Translations under genes and position numbers: made by a program
Shown here: positions 10,361 through 20,805 of the stretch, one piece after another
Position numbering within the stretch: the stretch's first letter is position 1
How the letters are laid out: each line of letters starts with the position of its first letter
Assembly (NCBI GenBank): GCA_963580285.1
Contig: CAUZLF010000240.1
Span: 44,777-108,776, forward strand
Direction of reading: 5' to 3'
Length of the DNA: 64,000 nt
DNA from: Lucinisca nassula
Lineage: Eukaryota > Mollusca > Bivalvia > Lucinida > Lucinidae
Notes under the pieces: model-generated
What the model saw: the letters and a program-made list of their open reading frames with translations, nothing else
The model's database searches: none
Told to the model about the DNA's origin: nothing

Positions 10361-11260
10361 AAGACGGCGGACAGTGTGGCATGTTAAACGACATTCAGTG
10401 CCATGGCGTGCGAACGTGTAGTTTAACGTGACGTCAAAGAGTGCAAAGTTTTTGACGTCACCGCACCACAGAGACGTAGGAAATAAAATTGGCGCTCGAA
10501 TAAAGTACATTATGTAAGAAAATCTGTAAATAAATAGTTTATTTTAGCTTTAGAAACTACTTTCGAGGTTGCGACGCAACCGCAGTAGCAGCGCGTAATT
10601 ATTCCTACGGACCATTCAAAACAGGAATGCCCTAGAAGGTAAAACAATAGCCGAAATTTCTGAAAGTCTGTTTAAATGGATATTGCAAAGATTATAACTT
10701 GCTGTTTCGTTAATATTCCATGTATATAGTTCATCAACGACCTGTGAGAGTTCAAAGATTAAGCGTGACAAGACTATTCCATTTTTTAGGGGAAGCAGGT
10801 TTCGGATAACATTTACACTTGATTTTAAATAGATAGATGAATGTTTTGACATTGCCACCATGTAAAAGTCTTGGCTCAGTGGTTTCGTGTAATGCTTAGC
10901 ACTGCGAGTCAAACTATAGAACCTTTTAGCCGAGTAGGTTTCGAGTCCCAGTGGCATACATATTTTTTTTTTATATTATTTTCTATTTAATTTTCATCTT
11001 TAATGTTTATAGTTAGTTTCTTTATTTGTATTTTTCATATTTTATCTTTTGCTTCCCTTTTTATTTTAAACAATTATATTTTATTACATTTTATAATGCT
11101 CAGATACATTTCAACAAAGCATTCGAACATGCAGCTTCGCCTTCACTGACAGTTTATCATGGTGGTATCCATCTTAGTAACATTTTTGATAATTTTAATA
11201 GAATCCGAGCCACAACGATTCCCTTGCGCTCGTTTCATTTTCCAATAAGATGAATATATA
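10361..11260. other. Mostly AT-rich, one tRNA-like remnant
   Basis: A tRNA-like piece lies at about 10870-10960, with gctcagtggtttcg as A-box-like and ggtttcgagtccc as B-box-like. It is too decayed to name. The rest holds no recognised element. Confidence 0.35.
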
Positions 11261-11272
11261 CATCTAGTGTGA

Positions 11273-11589
11273 CCGGCGCCGATAGCTCAGTTGGTAGAGT
11301 GTCCGCTCCGGGGAACGGGAGGTCTGGGGTTCGATCCCGGGCCGCGACATACCAAAGTCGTTAAAAATGGTGCTAGCTAATCCTCGCTTGGCACTCAGGT
11401 TTACGGGGAAGAGCTAGGACTGGTCGATCCAGTGTCAGGATAATGTGACTGGGTGTGGTATCATGTAATGTGTCTGGGACATGATACTTCAGTGAGGCAG
11501 CACTATAAACGTGAGCATTGAGCTCCCTGTCGCAACCAGACACCGTCGTGATATGACTGAAAAATTGTTGAAAGCGTCGTTAAACCCGA

Positions 11590-11632
<43 letters not shown>
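11273..11632 (+). mobile_element. tRNA-derived SINE, family 3, with target duplication
   Basis: The A box tagctcagttggtagagtg (from about 11281) and B box ggttcgatcccgg (about 11329) are clear. A central conserved body follows, then gtcgttaaacccgaattc and a (CA)n tail at 11592-11632. The direct repeat CATCTAGTGTGA lies on both sides (11261-11272 and 11633-11644), which proves retroposition. A reversed sister copy lies at 25858-26190. Confidence 0.92.
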
Positions 11633-11635
<3 letters not shown>

Positions 11636-11649
11636 CTAGTGTGATGGAC

Positions 11650-12215
11650 CACGTCCATCGGGGTTTTGAGAAACAGATCGGGCTGTACGATGCTTTTTAA
11701 CAGAGCTAAAATTGATCGCACATGAAAAATGGTAAATCGCTTAGTAAATCTAATGCTGCCCGGCAGGCAAAGTGTTGTGAGTTGGCCCGTTCATTCATAT
11801 AACCCCTTTGTTTCATTAGAAGGGCAGGGTTTGAGATGTCATTTCATTACAAAAGCATGCCTATACAAAAATATTGGAAATATTAACTGCCAAAAGAACG
11901 CAAAATTTTGATGAAAATTTACAATATTTATTTCTTATTTTTGTTCCAAACATAGATTGTGGGCACTCGTTAGACCGCCTCGACGAAGCAGTTCTAACGA
12001 GTATCCACAATCTATTTATTAGAGCAGGTATAAAGAAAATATTGTCTACCTCTATAAACCCAAGTTTTACCACATGAAAGTCGGGTTTGGTGATGTCAAA
12101 ATTATAAAGACGTGCTTTTGTGATTTCATCTCAATGTCGGGTAGAACCCCACAGAATTGGTAGCAACGTCTCCAAAATGGACGGGGACGATAAACCGCCA
12201 ATCAAACAAACAAAC
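11650..12215 (+). mobile_element. SINE-like family E copy split by MITE A
   Basis: It reads from ccatcggggttttgagaaa to the tail cgataaaccgccaatc plus aaacaaac. The body is interrupted in the phrase gatgtcatttcatctcaatg by MITE A at 11848-12122. Removing the MITE and one ATTTCAT restores a continuous E body. Confidence 0.75.
11848..12122 (+). mobile_element. MITE family A, full copy inside family E
   Basis: The direct repeat ATTTCAT (11841-11847 and 12123-12129) flanks it. The uninterrupted E body shows that sequence once, so it is a real target duplication of about 7 bases. The hairpin is diverged (gttagaccgcctcgacgaag). Confidence 0.85.
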
Positions 12216-12789
12216 CAATATCTTGTGTGACCCACTTTTATGATTTACGCGGTAAACCCGTGATCACATTTACGAAAAATGTTTAGGAAAAGTAAAAAAA
12301 AAGTAATAATACATAAATAAAAAACCTCCTCCAAGACTTGAACCCTGGATCTCCATGTTAGCAGACGCGTTAGTAGACCCTCTCGACTATACGTATATGT
12401 TACATAAGATTAAGAATAAGACGGTAGCTATCGCCAAGTGTGAAAATACCAATTAAAGGCGATTTACCTAAAATATGGACGAGTCCAAAATTAAAAGTGC
12501 AGTCACGTCTCACTGCGTTTTGAACGACTATAAAAGGTTGCATGTTATTGTTTACACTTGCGAGTTCGGGACCTGAAAAGAAGATCTGATCTATAAATGG
12601 TTCATAGATGTATTATAGGTCATTAGAAGGTATTATAGGTCATACTATCGTGCAGTTATTCGACCCCCTTTATTAGGTTCCAAAAATGCCTGACTGCTGT
12701 ATAAAAAACGTCTGTTACTAAAAAGATTGACACAGGAATGGACTTAACTGCCAATCCATCCAAATAAAGCAGATACATTCATTTCTTAA
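12216..12789. other. Unclassified, with a tRNA-like remnant
   Basis: Reversed tRNA-like sequence lies at about 12327-12395 (gacttgaaccctggatct, a B-box-like stretch). Nothing else is recognised. Confidence 0.35.
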
Positions 12790-12994
12790 CCCTTCTCTTG
12801 CTGAATATTCAGTTTAGCCACACCCATTTCTGACTTTGAACCAATCAGATTACTTGATGTAATTAATTCCTACACATTCATAAACTGAATTTCAAGCAGT
12901 GTAGACCCTGATCAGATGGCTTCTTCAGAAGCCATCTGATCTGGATCTACACTGTTTGCAAAGATAGGGGTTGTCGTGAACAGCAAGATAAGGG
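12790..12994. mobile_element. piggyBac-like MITE carrying a type-H hairpin
   Basis: It starts CCCTTCTCTTGCTG after TTAA (12786-12789) and ends with the reverse, cagcaagataaggg, followed by TGAA, one base off TTAA. A sister copy at 43019-43183 has TTAA on both sides. TTAA targets with CCC-starting ends are typical of piggyBac. In the middle is a 58-base hairpin (12897-12954) with cagtgtagaccctgatcaga on its left arm. Confidence 0.8.
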
Positions 12995-13741
12995 TGAAAT
13001 ACGTCTGCACAGGGATTCGCTTAACTGCCAATTCATTTTCTAGTTTGGCTTCAGCGAAATTTTAAAACTGCTTACTGCACGTTGCCAATTAAAATATATT
13101 TTGTCTTGTAACGTTTTGGCTTCAACTGTTTTATTTTACGTATCCAATTAAAATGTAATTTCATCTAATGCTTTATAATTGACATAACAAATTACTGTGC
13201 TCAATTCGATGTAACCACTGTCTGAGGATGTTTTTATCATCATCATAACCCATTTTTATAATCTATTTTCGACATCTAGTCCCAAATGGTGTTGTGGATT
13301 GACTCGAAACTTGGTAGAAAGCATTGAGGAGGCTAATCAATTTAGAACGGCTAAAATAGTCCCCATCTGATATACAAGACGACCATGGTTAAATTTTAAC
13401 TTGGTGGAAGACATAAGGGTGGCATGGAGAGAGAAAATTTAAAATGGTTCCAAATAGATGTACAATATTTGTTTTTCCATCCCAGATTATAAGTTAAACA
13501 AATCAAACGTTGTCGGAAGCCTTTCATAATAGGTACAATGTTTTTTTTTTATTATCTGATATCCACGATAGCAACGGTAGTATGGTCAGATTGACCAATA
13601 ATGTTGATGGCAAGCACCGGTAGAATCAAAGCACTAAGAGTACTAGAGGGTCGATTGTCTCTGAGTGTAGTCTGGAAAAATAGCCCTGAACTGAGATTTT
13701 AACTGTTTCATTTAAGCCTTAAATTCCAGTGTTTTAAGCAA
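12995..13741. other. AT-rich stretch, nothing recognised
   Basis: No recognised repeat. No open frame has transposon or host protein features. Confidence 0.4.
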
Positions 13742-13890
13742 ACATTGTAAATCCTGATTTGACACCGCGTTTTGCAGCGTCTGATATGGGTCTTCACTGT
13801 TTCAATAGCAAAAGCCATGCTTCCAATGATTCCAGTCCGAATTCTATAGATATTCCTCTGACGCAACACTCTGACCTCACAGCAGCTATT
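13742..13890. repeat. Hairpin family H copy, diverged
   Basis: A hairpin of the H type (ctgatttgacaccgcg and gcagcgtctgatatgg) is followed by attctatagata. The same order is seen at 895-995. Confidence 0.5.
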
Positions 13891-14048
13891 TTTTATAAAT
13901 AGCTGCATCTTGGATTACCCACAAGTCAGTGACAGTCACGTGGACTTTAACACTGAAGCGCTTTTATGCTTTGTATTTTTGGGTCGATTGACACACAATC
14001 GGCCCCAAACCCTAAGAATAGCCAAAACTATTTACTAACCCAATAACA

Positions 14049-15520
14049 GATTGTTGCAGTTGTACCACCATGACCCCGTAGATGATATTGATTTAGAAGA
14101 ATACATTAAAGAAAACGAAGTATCTAATTTAAACAACGATCAAGCGAGTAAAATTGAAGACTTACTGACTTGTGAACAAATAAGATTCCGGTAATTAGCG
14201 GCTTAACAGCAGAATTTTTCAAAGACTTCTGAAAAAATACGTTATTTTGTGCTTAGACCAATAAATGCAGGATTTAATAATAAGGAACTCCCAATAATTC
14301 AACGACAAGGTGTTATTACCTGCATTCCTAATGATTTTCTTTTTAACTTTACTATACTGACCGGAAACAGAAACTATACACTTTTAAATTGTCTCGCCTG
14401 ACAAAGCAAGTGGATAATTCAGTTAAAATACTGATTAAGGATTTGACTAACTAGAGACATGAATCCTGTAACAATTTAAAGAAAATCAGGTGTTAAAAAG
14501 ACAATTTTTTGGGGAAAATGTAAAAAAGTGTATGTTTCACAAAATTTGTTTGTAATCGAATTTTGACTTCAACATTTTTGCGTATAGGTAACAAGTGAAA
14601 AACAAGGAATAAAAAATAACATAACATCTAAAAATTATCGAAAAACAAACATTTTATTGAAATCTCAAAAACTGCTTTCTCAGCGAAATTTTCAAAATAA
14701 TGTTTCAAGCCAAAAATCGACCCAAAAGTGCCTTCAATCGTTTTAGCATCTTCAGCTTTGTCTTAAATATTGATAAAAACAAAAATCGCAATCAGAAATG
14801 CCATACTTTTCGCTCACTTCCGGTGGTTTGGTCCAATATTTAAATGTCGATAACATTTCAACCATTGTGAAAATTTTCATTTTGTAAACAATATTCCCAA
14901 CGTTAGACGATGCGTAATAACTGATAAAAATGGGAATCACATTCGCGACACAAAATGTTTGACTCAGTGGAAACTTGAACAGCAAGATTTGGACCCTTGC
15001 TTTGAACCTGTGGCTTTACCCGTTAGCTATCACTAAACATTTTATTCGATAAAGCACATGCCACTGATGAAAATTTTTATAGCTGGAATTCAAGTTTCAT
15101 TAACATGTTTTGCCAGTGACAACTTAAAAATGAGTGTATAGTTTCTATTTCCGGTGAGTATAGACATAGCATATAAGATAGCATCAGGGGCGATAACTAA
15201 CAGGTTGAAACAAATTCTTGATATTCTCATCAGTAAGGATCAAACAGGATTTTTTACAGGGAAGATACATCGGAGAAAACACACGTTTAATATACGACCT
15301 TATGAATTACACAGAGTAAAATAATACACTTGGTCTTTCATTCAAAATATACTGACATTCTTAAATTTTGGTCCAACAATGAGTAAATGGATAGAAACAT
15401 TCTATAATAGCATTACTTCTTCAGTTATTCAATGTGGATATCTTTCAGAATCTTTCAGTATAGGGCGTGTATGTCGTCAAGGCGATTCACCGCCGCCCCC
15501 CCCCCCCCCCTTACATTTTC
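14049..15520 (+). pseudogene. L1/Tx1-like LINE reverse transcriptase fragment, split
   Basis: Translated pieces match the L1/Tx1 style of reverse transcriptase: DLEEYIKENEVSNL (about 14090), GLTAEFFKDF followed by a stop where Trp is usual, IIQRQGVITCIPN (about 14300-14330), and, after an insertion, ITNRLKQILDILISKDQTGF (about 15195) then YIGENTRLIYDLMNY in a shifted frame. Several frameshifts and stops make it dead. An 802-base TA-flanked element interrupts it at 14357-15158. The 3' half of the LINE is missing. Confidence 0.82.
14357..15158. mobile_element. TA-flanked non-autonomous element inside the LINE
   Basis: The ends are inverted repeats: CTGACCGGAAACAGAAACTA at the left and the reverse complement of CTCACCGGAAATAGAAACTA at the right. 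TA lies on both sides. The insert separates two consecutive parts of the L1-like frame, so the borders are well supported. No transposase is visible; it is probably a mariner/Tc1-type passenger. A tRNA-like remnant lies near 14990-15040. Confidence 0.75.
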
Positions 15521-15714
15521 ATAATATGCACTGAATTTCAGGCTGCCAAAACCAGATAAAATAATGGGATAAAAGGCATTAAGATCAATAATACAGAGTT
15601 CAAAATTTCACAATAGGCAGATAATCCATGTTTATGTATGAATTTTCTGATCCTCTAAACTGTGCATTAATAGAACAGGACAAGTTTGCGAACATATGAG
15701 GTCTTAAAACTAAC
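15521..15714. other. AT-rich spacer, nothing recognised
   Basis: The stretch between the LINE fragment and the Penelope tail holds no identifiable feature. Confidence 0.4.
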
Positions 15715-16008
15715 TTTGATAATAGAAGTGAAGATACAGCTCCAAGCAGTGATACCAAAGGGAAAGAAACAGAAACATGAAATAACTAGACCCTGATGGA
15801 AACATCAATAGCGGAAAGCCAAAAGGACAGTTACTTTCCCACAAAATGGCCAACTGGCTATCCAAAACAAAATAATATAAGCGAAACACACACTCAACGA
15901 CAAACCGTAACAAAAAAAAAAAAAAAACCGCGACAGAGACAGAGAAAGAGCATCAGGCACAAACCAACATTACATAAAATTAAATTCTCCCTAATTCTCA
16001 GTAAGCCT
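15715..16008 (-). repeat. Penelope-like 3' UTR of the following pseudogene
   Basis: This non-coding tail continues the - strand reading frame at 16009-17404. It is shorter than the tail at 55012-55609, lacking about 250 bases between cgtaac and cagagacagag. Confidence 0.7.
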
Positions 16009-17404
16009 TTACGCTGGAAATGTCATGGAATCTGAAGCCTGACCCACCATCGTGCAATTAAAGAGGGAAGCAAAGTTGTCAACCGTGATTTGGTTAACTA
16101 CCATGCATGCAGTCTGTCGTATAACATTTATGTTGTACCCAACCTTTTTATATCGAAGAATGATTTTACGACATTGGGTGCTGAAGTCATTGCAAATATA
16201 TATTTTTCTGAATGTATATACTAAGTCACCATAAAACTCGGGTTCCGATGGACCTTGATGCAGAAGAGATTTAAGTCCAATATTGTATTTTGAAATTAAA
16301 TCGGAATGACGTCTATAAAATTTTGAAAAGGCTTTGCGTAGTTGATGATACGGATAACCCTGATTAAGAAGTTTAGCAGTTAACCATTTATTACGAGTGT
16401 TGAAGTCAGTTACATGACTAAACACTCGGGCAAATCGAATTAACTGCAAAATATAAACGCCATAGGATGCCGCACGACGATCTACAAATCAAAATTATCG
16501 TGTTTATCATATATTTTGCAGGAAACAAGCCCATCTACAATAGATAGATGTAAATCCAAAAACGGGGCCTCGGCATCAGAAGAATTTGCTTTATTTAACT
16601 GAATTTCTGGGGTGGGGCGCGTAAATTTGACTGATTAAACCATCGAAATAGGTATTGACAATATTCAATAAAGCATCCCAATATCTAGAAGTCGAGGTAA
16701 AGGCTTCAATGATTCCAGATTGGTTTTCATAACGGAGCAAGAACATATCAGCCACAAGAGATGCGCATTTCATACCCATTGGAATACCCACAATTTGTCT
16801 AAATAACTTAGTGCCAAATCTTATGTAAATATTGTCAAATAGAAAGGCGAGAGCTTCACACACTTTCTGACATGACCATAATGTATAATTTTTATGCTCT
16901 TATATGCAAGTAGAGGGAATCTTCCCTATGAAATGTACATTTAGTTAATTGATTAAGTTTGTCTTTTATTGATTATGCGGAAGTGTGGTGTAAAGAGTAG
17001 AAAATGTAAAAAGTAGACAAATCATAGATAGACTAGAAGCACATGTTTTTGATGACACTAACACGTAGAGTTAATAATTTGGAAAGTTCAGCTCGTACAT
17101 GTGCAAGAGCACGAATTTGCAATAAACCGTGCTTTGTACGTAGGTGGCTGTCAACAACTACAACCCTCTCTACAGCCGAATGCTGCAGTTCATAGGCCTT
17201 AGTACCACCATGCTCTTGCTGAAGAGTGTTAACACAGTGTAACCACCAAACAACGACGACATTGTTCGCGACCTTGTCTGCTGGGACCAAAAATAATTTT
17301 TTATTAAATTCCAGAATACCAAGTTTAAGGTGCAGTAAAGACGTCTTAGGTTTAGGAGGTAATACGTGAGTAGTTTGAGAGTAGAAAGAAAAGCGTTTGT
17401 TCAC
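16009..17404 (-). pseudogene. Penelope-like element reverse transcriptase pseudogene
   Basis: Three blocks in - orientation follow Penelope order. 17404-17033 has LFLVPADKVANNVVVV (N-terminal). 16863-16591 has FRQIVGIPMGMKCASLVADM, then TSRYWDALLN, where the family normally has an Asp pair; the second Asp is Ala here. 16449-16009 has FYGDLVYTFRKIY and KVGYNINVIRQTACMVVN (C-terminal). Frameshifts separate the blocks and part of the core is lost between 16863 and 17033. I see no GIY-YIG endonuclease. The element is dead. Confidence 0.85.
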
Positions 17405-17678
17405 TAGTTTCAGAGTGCTAAGTTTACATTCTTTTAGGGCTTTATGCTCCTATTTGTAGTAATTTGATTGGCAGAAATCCAGAAATGGGTGTGACTTAAT
17501 GTATTCATCAGAATAAGAGTGAAAGGCGTATATATGTGCCACGTCATGAGAAAAACCTGTTTTAACATGTGTGAACAATAAAGGTGCAGACCCGCCTGAG
17601 TCTCCGCGCAGTCTGACCAGCACCATTGTGTTTGCTACTTGAATTATCCATGGTTTCTATATCAACACATCATGATTA

Positions 17679-17939
17679 CAAGTCCGTGAAAGAATACCCC
17701 TCTAAACCCCAGTTTATACAAAGGCAACTTGGGTTTACATGGGTACCCCTTGTTCTGCTTATTTCTGCTCCTAGACAAAGGTTGTGGGTACTCGTTAGAA
17801 CCGCCTCAATGAGGCGGTTCTAACGAGCACCCACAACCTATGTTTGGAGAATAAATAAGAACATTGTCACAACTTTTCATGGGAAATGTAGCCATTTTGG
17901 AGATATGAAAGAATGCACAATGTCACACGTGTATGTTAT
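17679..17939 (+). mobile_element. MITE family B, full copy
   Basis: It starts acaagtccgtgaaag and ends near gtcacacgtgtatgtt. The central hairpin is perfect for about 30 bases per arm around cctcaatgagg. Confidence 0.8.
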
Positions 17940-18009
17940 CGATTCCTTTCTTGTCTGTGAAGTGAGTAGAGGTTTACTATGTCGAAAACCCTGACGACAG
18001 GGTTTCGTT

Positions 18010-18978
18010 ACTTTAATTTATGCCTCGGTCACAAACTCGGCGTATCCCGGCCGAGCTATACTAGACGCGGTGGTCGACCGAGCCGTACAACTCGAGAAGG
18101 GATCGTAAGCGGGTGTCGGGCTCGTTTTTGCAAAAAGTATGCCGTGCGGGGCCTGGAGGGACATCCGTCGGGAATCGGGCGGTGTCTGCCAGATTTTTGC
18201 GGGGACGCATCGGCGTATACGCCGGTCGGAAATCGGCCGGTGCACTGCAGGTTACCGGCAGTACGCCGGCCGTATACCTGACGATTGTTACTAACCGGCC
18301 GAACATCGGTCGATGTTCTGTAGATGTTTGCCCAGTTCCCGACCGGGCATGGCCCGTCGGCAGGCGAGGGACGGGTTTATCCCGCCGGGAATGGTCCAGT
18401 TGTCCAGGGGTATATAAACTCCTGCCTGTACAACAAATTGGTCAGCTCGGTTGGTGAGTGAGTATCCTTTAAAATTTGTTGACGTCAACTTTCTTCGAAG
18501 AAAAGAGGAATAAGATGCCTCTTATCCCTACAAGAGAGTGGCACGCATCAGAGATCAGGCCCTTATAAAGTCGAGCGTCAATCAGTGGGACGCCGGCAGG
18601 AAATCGGTCGGAGATCGAGCGACGACAGCTAAAACCGCATTCGTCGAGCGGATTCCGCTTGATTACCTGTCGGGCACCGGCAGGGCGTCGCTCGGGGGTC
18701 GGCAGATTACTGTCAGATTATCGGGTTGGTCGTGGTCCGCTCTACGAACACCGGGTGCCAGCCGATGCCATCGACATCCTCCCGACGTCAGTACGAACTC
18801 TGCCCGACTTTTATTTGACCTAGAAGTCGGCGAGAATGTTAAGTGCGAAATAAAATTTCAATGGGCCCCTCCCGACCACCACCGACGCCTCAACAGCCGG
18901 CGGGACGCCGGCCGGATTCCAGCCCGTTTTCGCCCCAAATCAGTCGCCAACTTGTCAGGCGGGGCTCGAATAGTGATT
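18010..18978. repeat. GC-rich block, possible repeat, no gene supported
   Basis: It is clearly richer in GC and CpG than its flanks, with frequent CCGGC/GCCGG words (for example near 18220-18290 and 18890-18920). Overlapping open frames exist on both strands, but none shows a known motif. The longest runs on into the neighbouring SINE, which argues against it being a gene. Confidence 0.4.
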
Positions 18979-19172
18979 TGTGACCGTGGCATTAGTTTCA
19001 CCGCTGTGGTTCGAGCCTCGCTCGGGTCACATGTGAGACGCCAAGTTCTGCAACGGAAGGTCAGGTGGTTTTTCTCCGGGTACTCCGGTTTTCGCCCACC
19101 TCTGATTAACAATCGGCTAGATATGAGTGAAATAATCTTGAAAGGGCCGTAAAACCAATCCCACCCCCCCCC
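18979..19172 (+). mobile_element. tRNA-derived SINE, family 1
   Basis: It matches 1237-1456 from the B-box-like ggttcgagcc through tctgattaacaatcgg to the C-run tail. The A-box part is missing. Confidence 0.65.
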
Positions 19173-19329
19173 CCCAAATAGTTTAGGTTAGTTTAGATCT
19201 TTTGTTAGAACGGAATTGTCTTACTGGCTTTCCGCTTGAGTTGTTTTGCAGTTTGTTCTTTTATGTTGGTGTTTCTAGCTAGTCTGACTAGTCAGTTCTG
19301 TTCTGTAGTCCTTGCTTCTAAAGGATTAC

Positions 19330-19705
19330 CCTTTTATAGCACATGTGTTCTTGTACACCAGATAAGGAAATCCATAGTTTTAGCTTGGGATAGAAATTCT
19401 GTCCTAACCCTGGTGTTCTTACCAAAATCGAATATTCTCGCGTGTTTGATAAATAAACTGGATGAATACGACCTCATTTGCGCCGTAGGTAAGGCTGACG
19501 TCACAGCCAGTTACGTGACGTCACTAAACATTTCTGTAGGGTCATCGCACTATGTTAGACGTCGGTTACTTAAGTGAAGGTAGCAATAAAATCCGAGCTA
19601 AGAAATGAAAGGCATGCAAGGCGGCAAGCCTCGTGATGCCGGACAGGGACCCTCGGGACGGATTTATCCATCCACCCCTCACACCCATATAAAATTTTTA
19701 TATTC
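19330..19705 (+). repeat. Family I repeat, one hairpin arm missing
   Basis: It aligns with 30898-31315: caccagataaggaaatcc, cgcgtgtttgataaat and gacgtcactaaa occur in the same order. The final hairpin keeps only its right arm (aagcctcgtgatgccggaca and on). Confidence 0.65.
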
Positions 19706-19785
19706 TTTGGTGTCTTGGATGGGAGGTGTATGGTAATTGTATAGATTTCTCATCATTGCCCTCACATCTATTTAAAAGCGGTTTA
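19690..19785 (+). repeat. Penelope-like 3' UTR end fragment
   Basis: It has ggtgtcttggatgggagg and ctcacatctatttaaaagcg, matching the terminal part of the tails at 1-104 and 6220-6312. Confidence 0.5.
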
Positions 19786-19835
19786 CCGGGTTAAATATAA
19801 ATTCGGCATTTTTACATGATGAAGCGTGGCATTAT

Positions 19836-20052
19836 ATCACACCCGTGTAACATACTCTTCATCAAAATGGCTACTTTTCATATGAAAATCCGAGATTTTG
19901 TTTCTTATTTATACTGCAAACATAGGTTGTGGGTGTATCCACAACCTATGTCTTGGAGCAGAAATAAGAAACATAATTTATACCCCCATAAACCCCAGTT
20001 TTCCTTATATAACGTGGGGTTTAGAGAGGTGTTCAATTCACGGACTTGTTCA
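19836..20052 (-). mobile_element. MITE family B copy, hairpin centre lost
   Basis: The reversed copy ends cacggacttgtt at 20050. The centre is reduced to ggttgtgggtgtatccacaa, so the usual Ttagaaccgcctc core has been deleted cleanly. Confidence 0.75.
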
Positions 20053-20207
20053 CGTGCTGGTATATAAGCACGTTAGAATACACGTGCAAAATATATAGGC
20101 TACTGAATTGTTTTATTTAATTTCGCTTTTTCCGGGATTGTGATTAATTCTCTCAGTAATGGAAGCGACTTTTCGTCTTTACAACCATAGTGGAGACACA
20201 ATCAGGG

Positions 20208-20312
20208 ATAAATAAATCGTGCTCTGACTGATTCGAATCCACGCACAGATGCGGCGACGTCGTCTAGCACTGCCGTGGCCGACGTCATTAACCACTGCGC
20301 CACAGAGGCATA
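20208..20312 (-). repeat. tRNA-like sequence, probably SINE-derived
   Basis: On the - strand it reads GTGGCGCAGTGGTTAATG (A-box-like) and later GGATTCGAATC (B-box-like). The intervening part is too long for a normal tRNA. No body or tail is recognised. 20313-20805 shows nothing else. Confidence 0.45.
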
Positions 20313-20805
20313 ATTGTTTTATTTTGCTCCTCGTGATAAATGTGTTTCGTAAAGACCCATAGTAAGCAACTTTTCCTTTGCTAAATATGAGATAATAAGT
20401 CTGATAGTGTGATACTATATATATACTATAGTGCTTCCCCACAAATCACAAACACCAACAAACTTCCGTTAATGCGAATATCATCAGCAGGTTTTATTTA
20501 ACTGCATATGAGGAAGTATTTTTAAGTATACTGCAGATACAGTGCGAACAATTTACATGAGACTGACCTTTATGCAAGGAATAAATTAGTCAATGCTATC
20601 GCCTAATACGTCGGCTTTCGTAAACTTCTCGTGAATTTTCGGCATCACGTGAATAGCGGCTCATTTACCGACCACTATGTAAACGACGAAGATAAATATA
20701 TGCATTCAGTCGGGTGTGAAACTATGTTAATAGAGTTCACCAGTCTCAGGTCAATTTGTTCGAACTATATAAATACTAAAATGACTAAATACATAAATAG
20801 AAAAT

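Noticed and set aside
11592..11632. Independent (CA)n microsatellite locus
   Set aside because: It is the tail of a SINE, lying exactly inside the target duplications.
17033..17404. Independent 123-codon host gene
   Set aside because: LVPADKVANNVVVV places it as the N-terminal part of the Penelope reverse transcriptase in line with downstream blocks.
18538..19152. 204-codon open frame in the GC-rich block
   Set aside because: It lacks any known motif and runs into a SINE. High GC alone keeps frames open.
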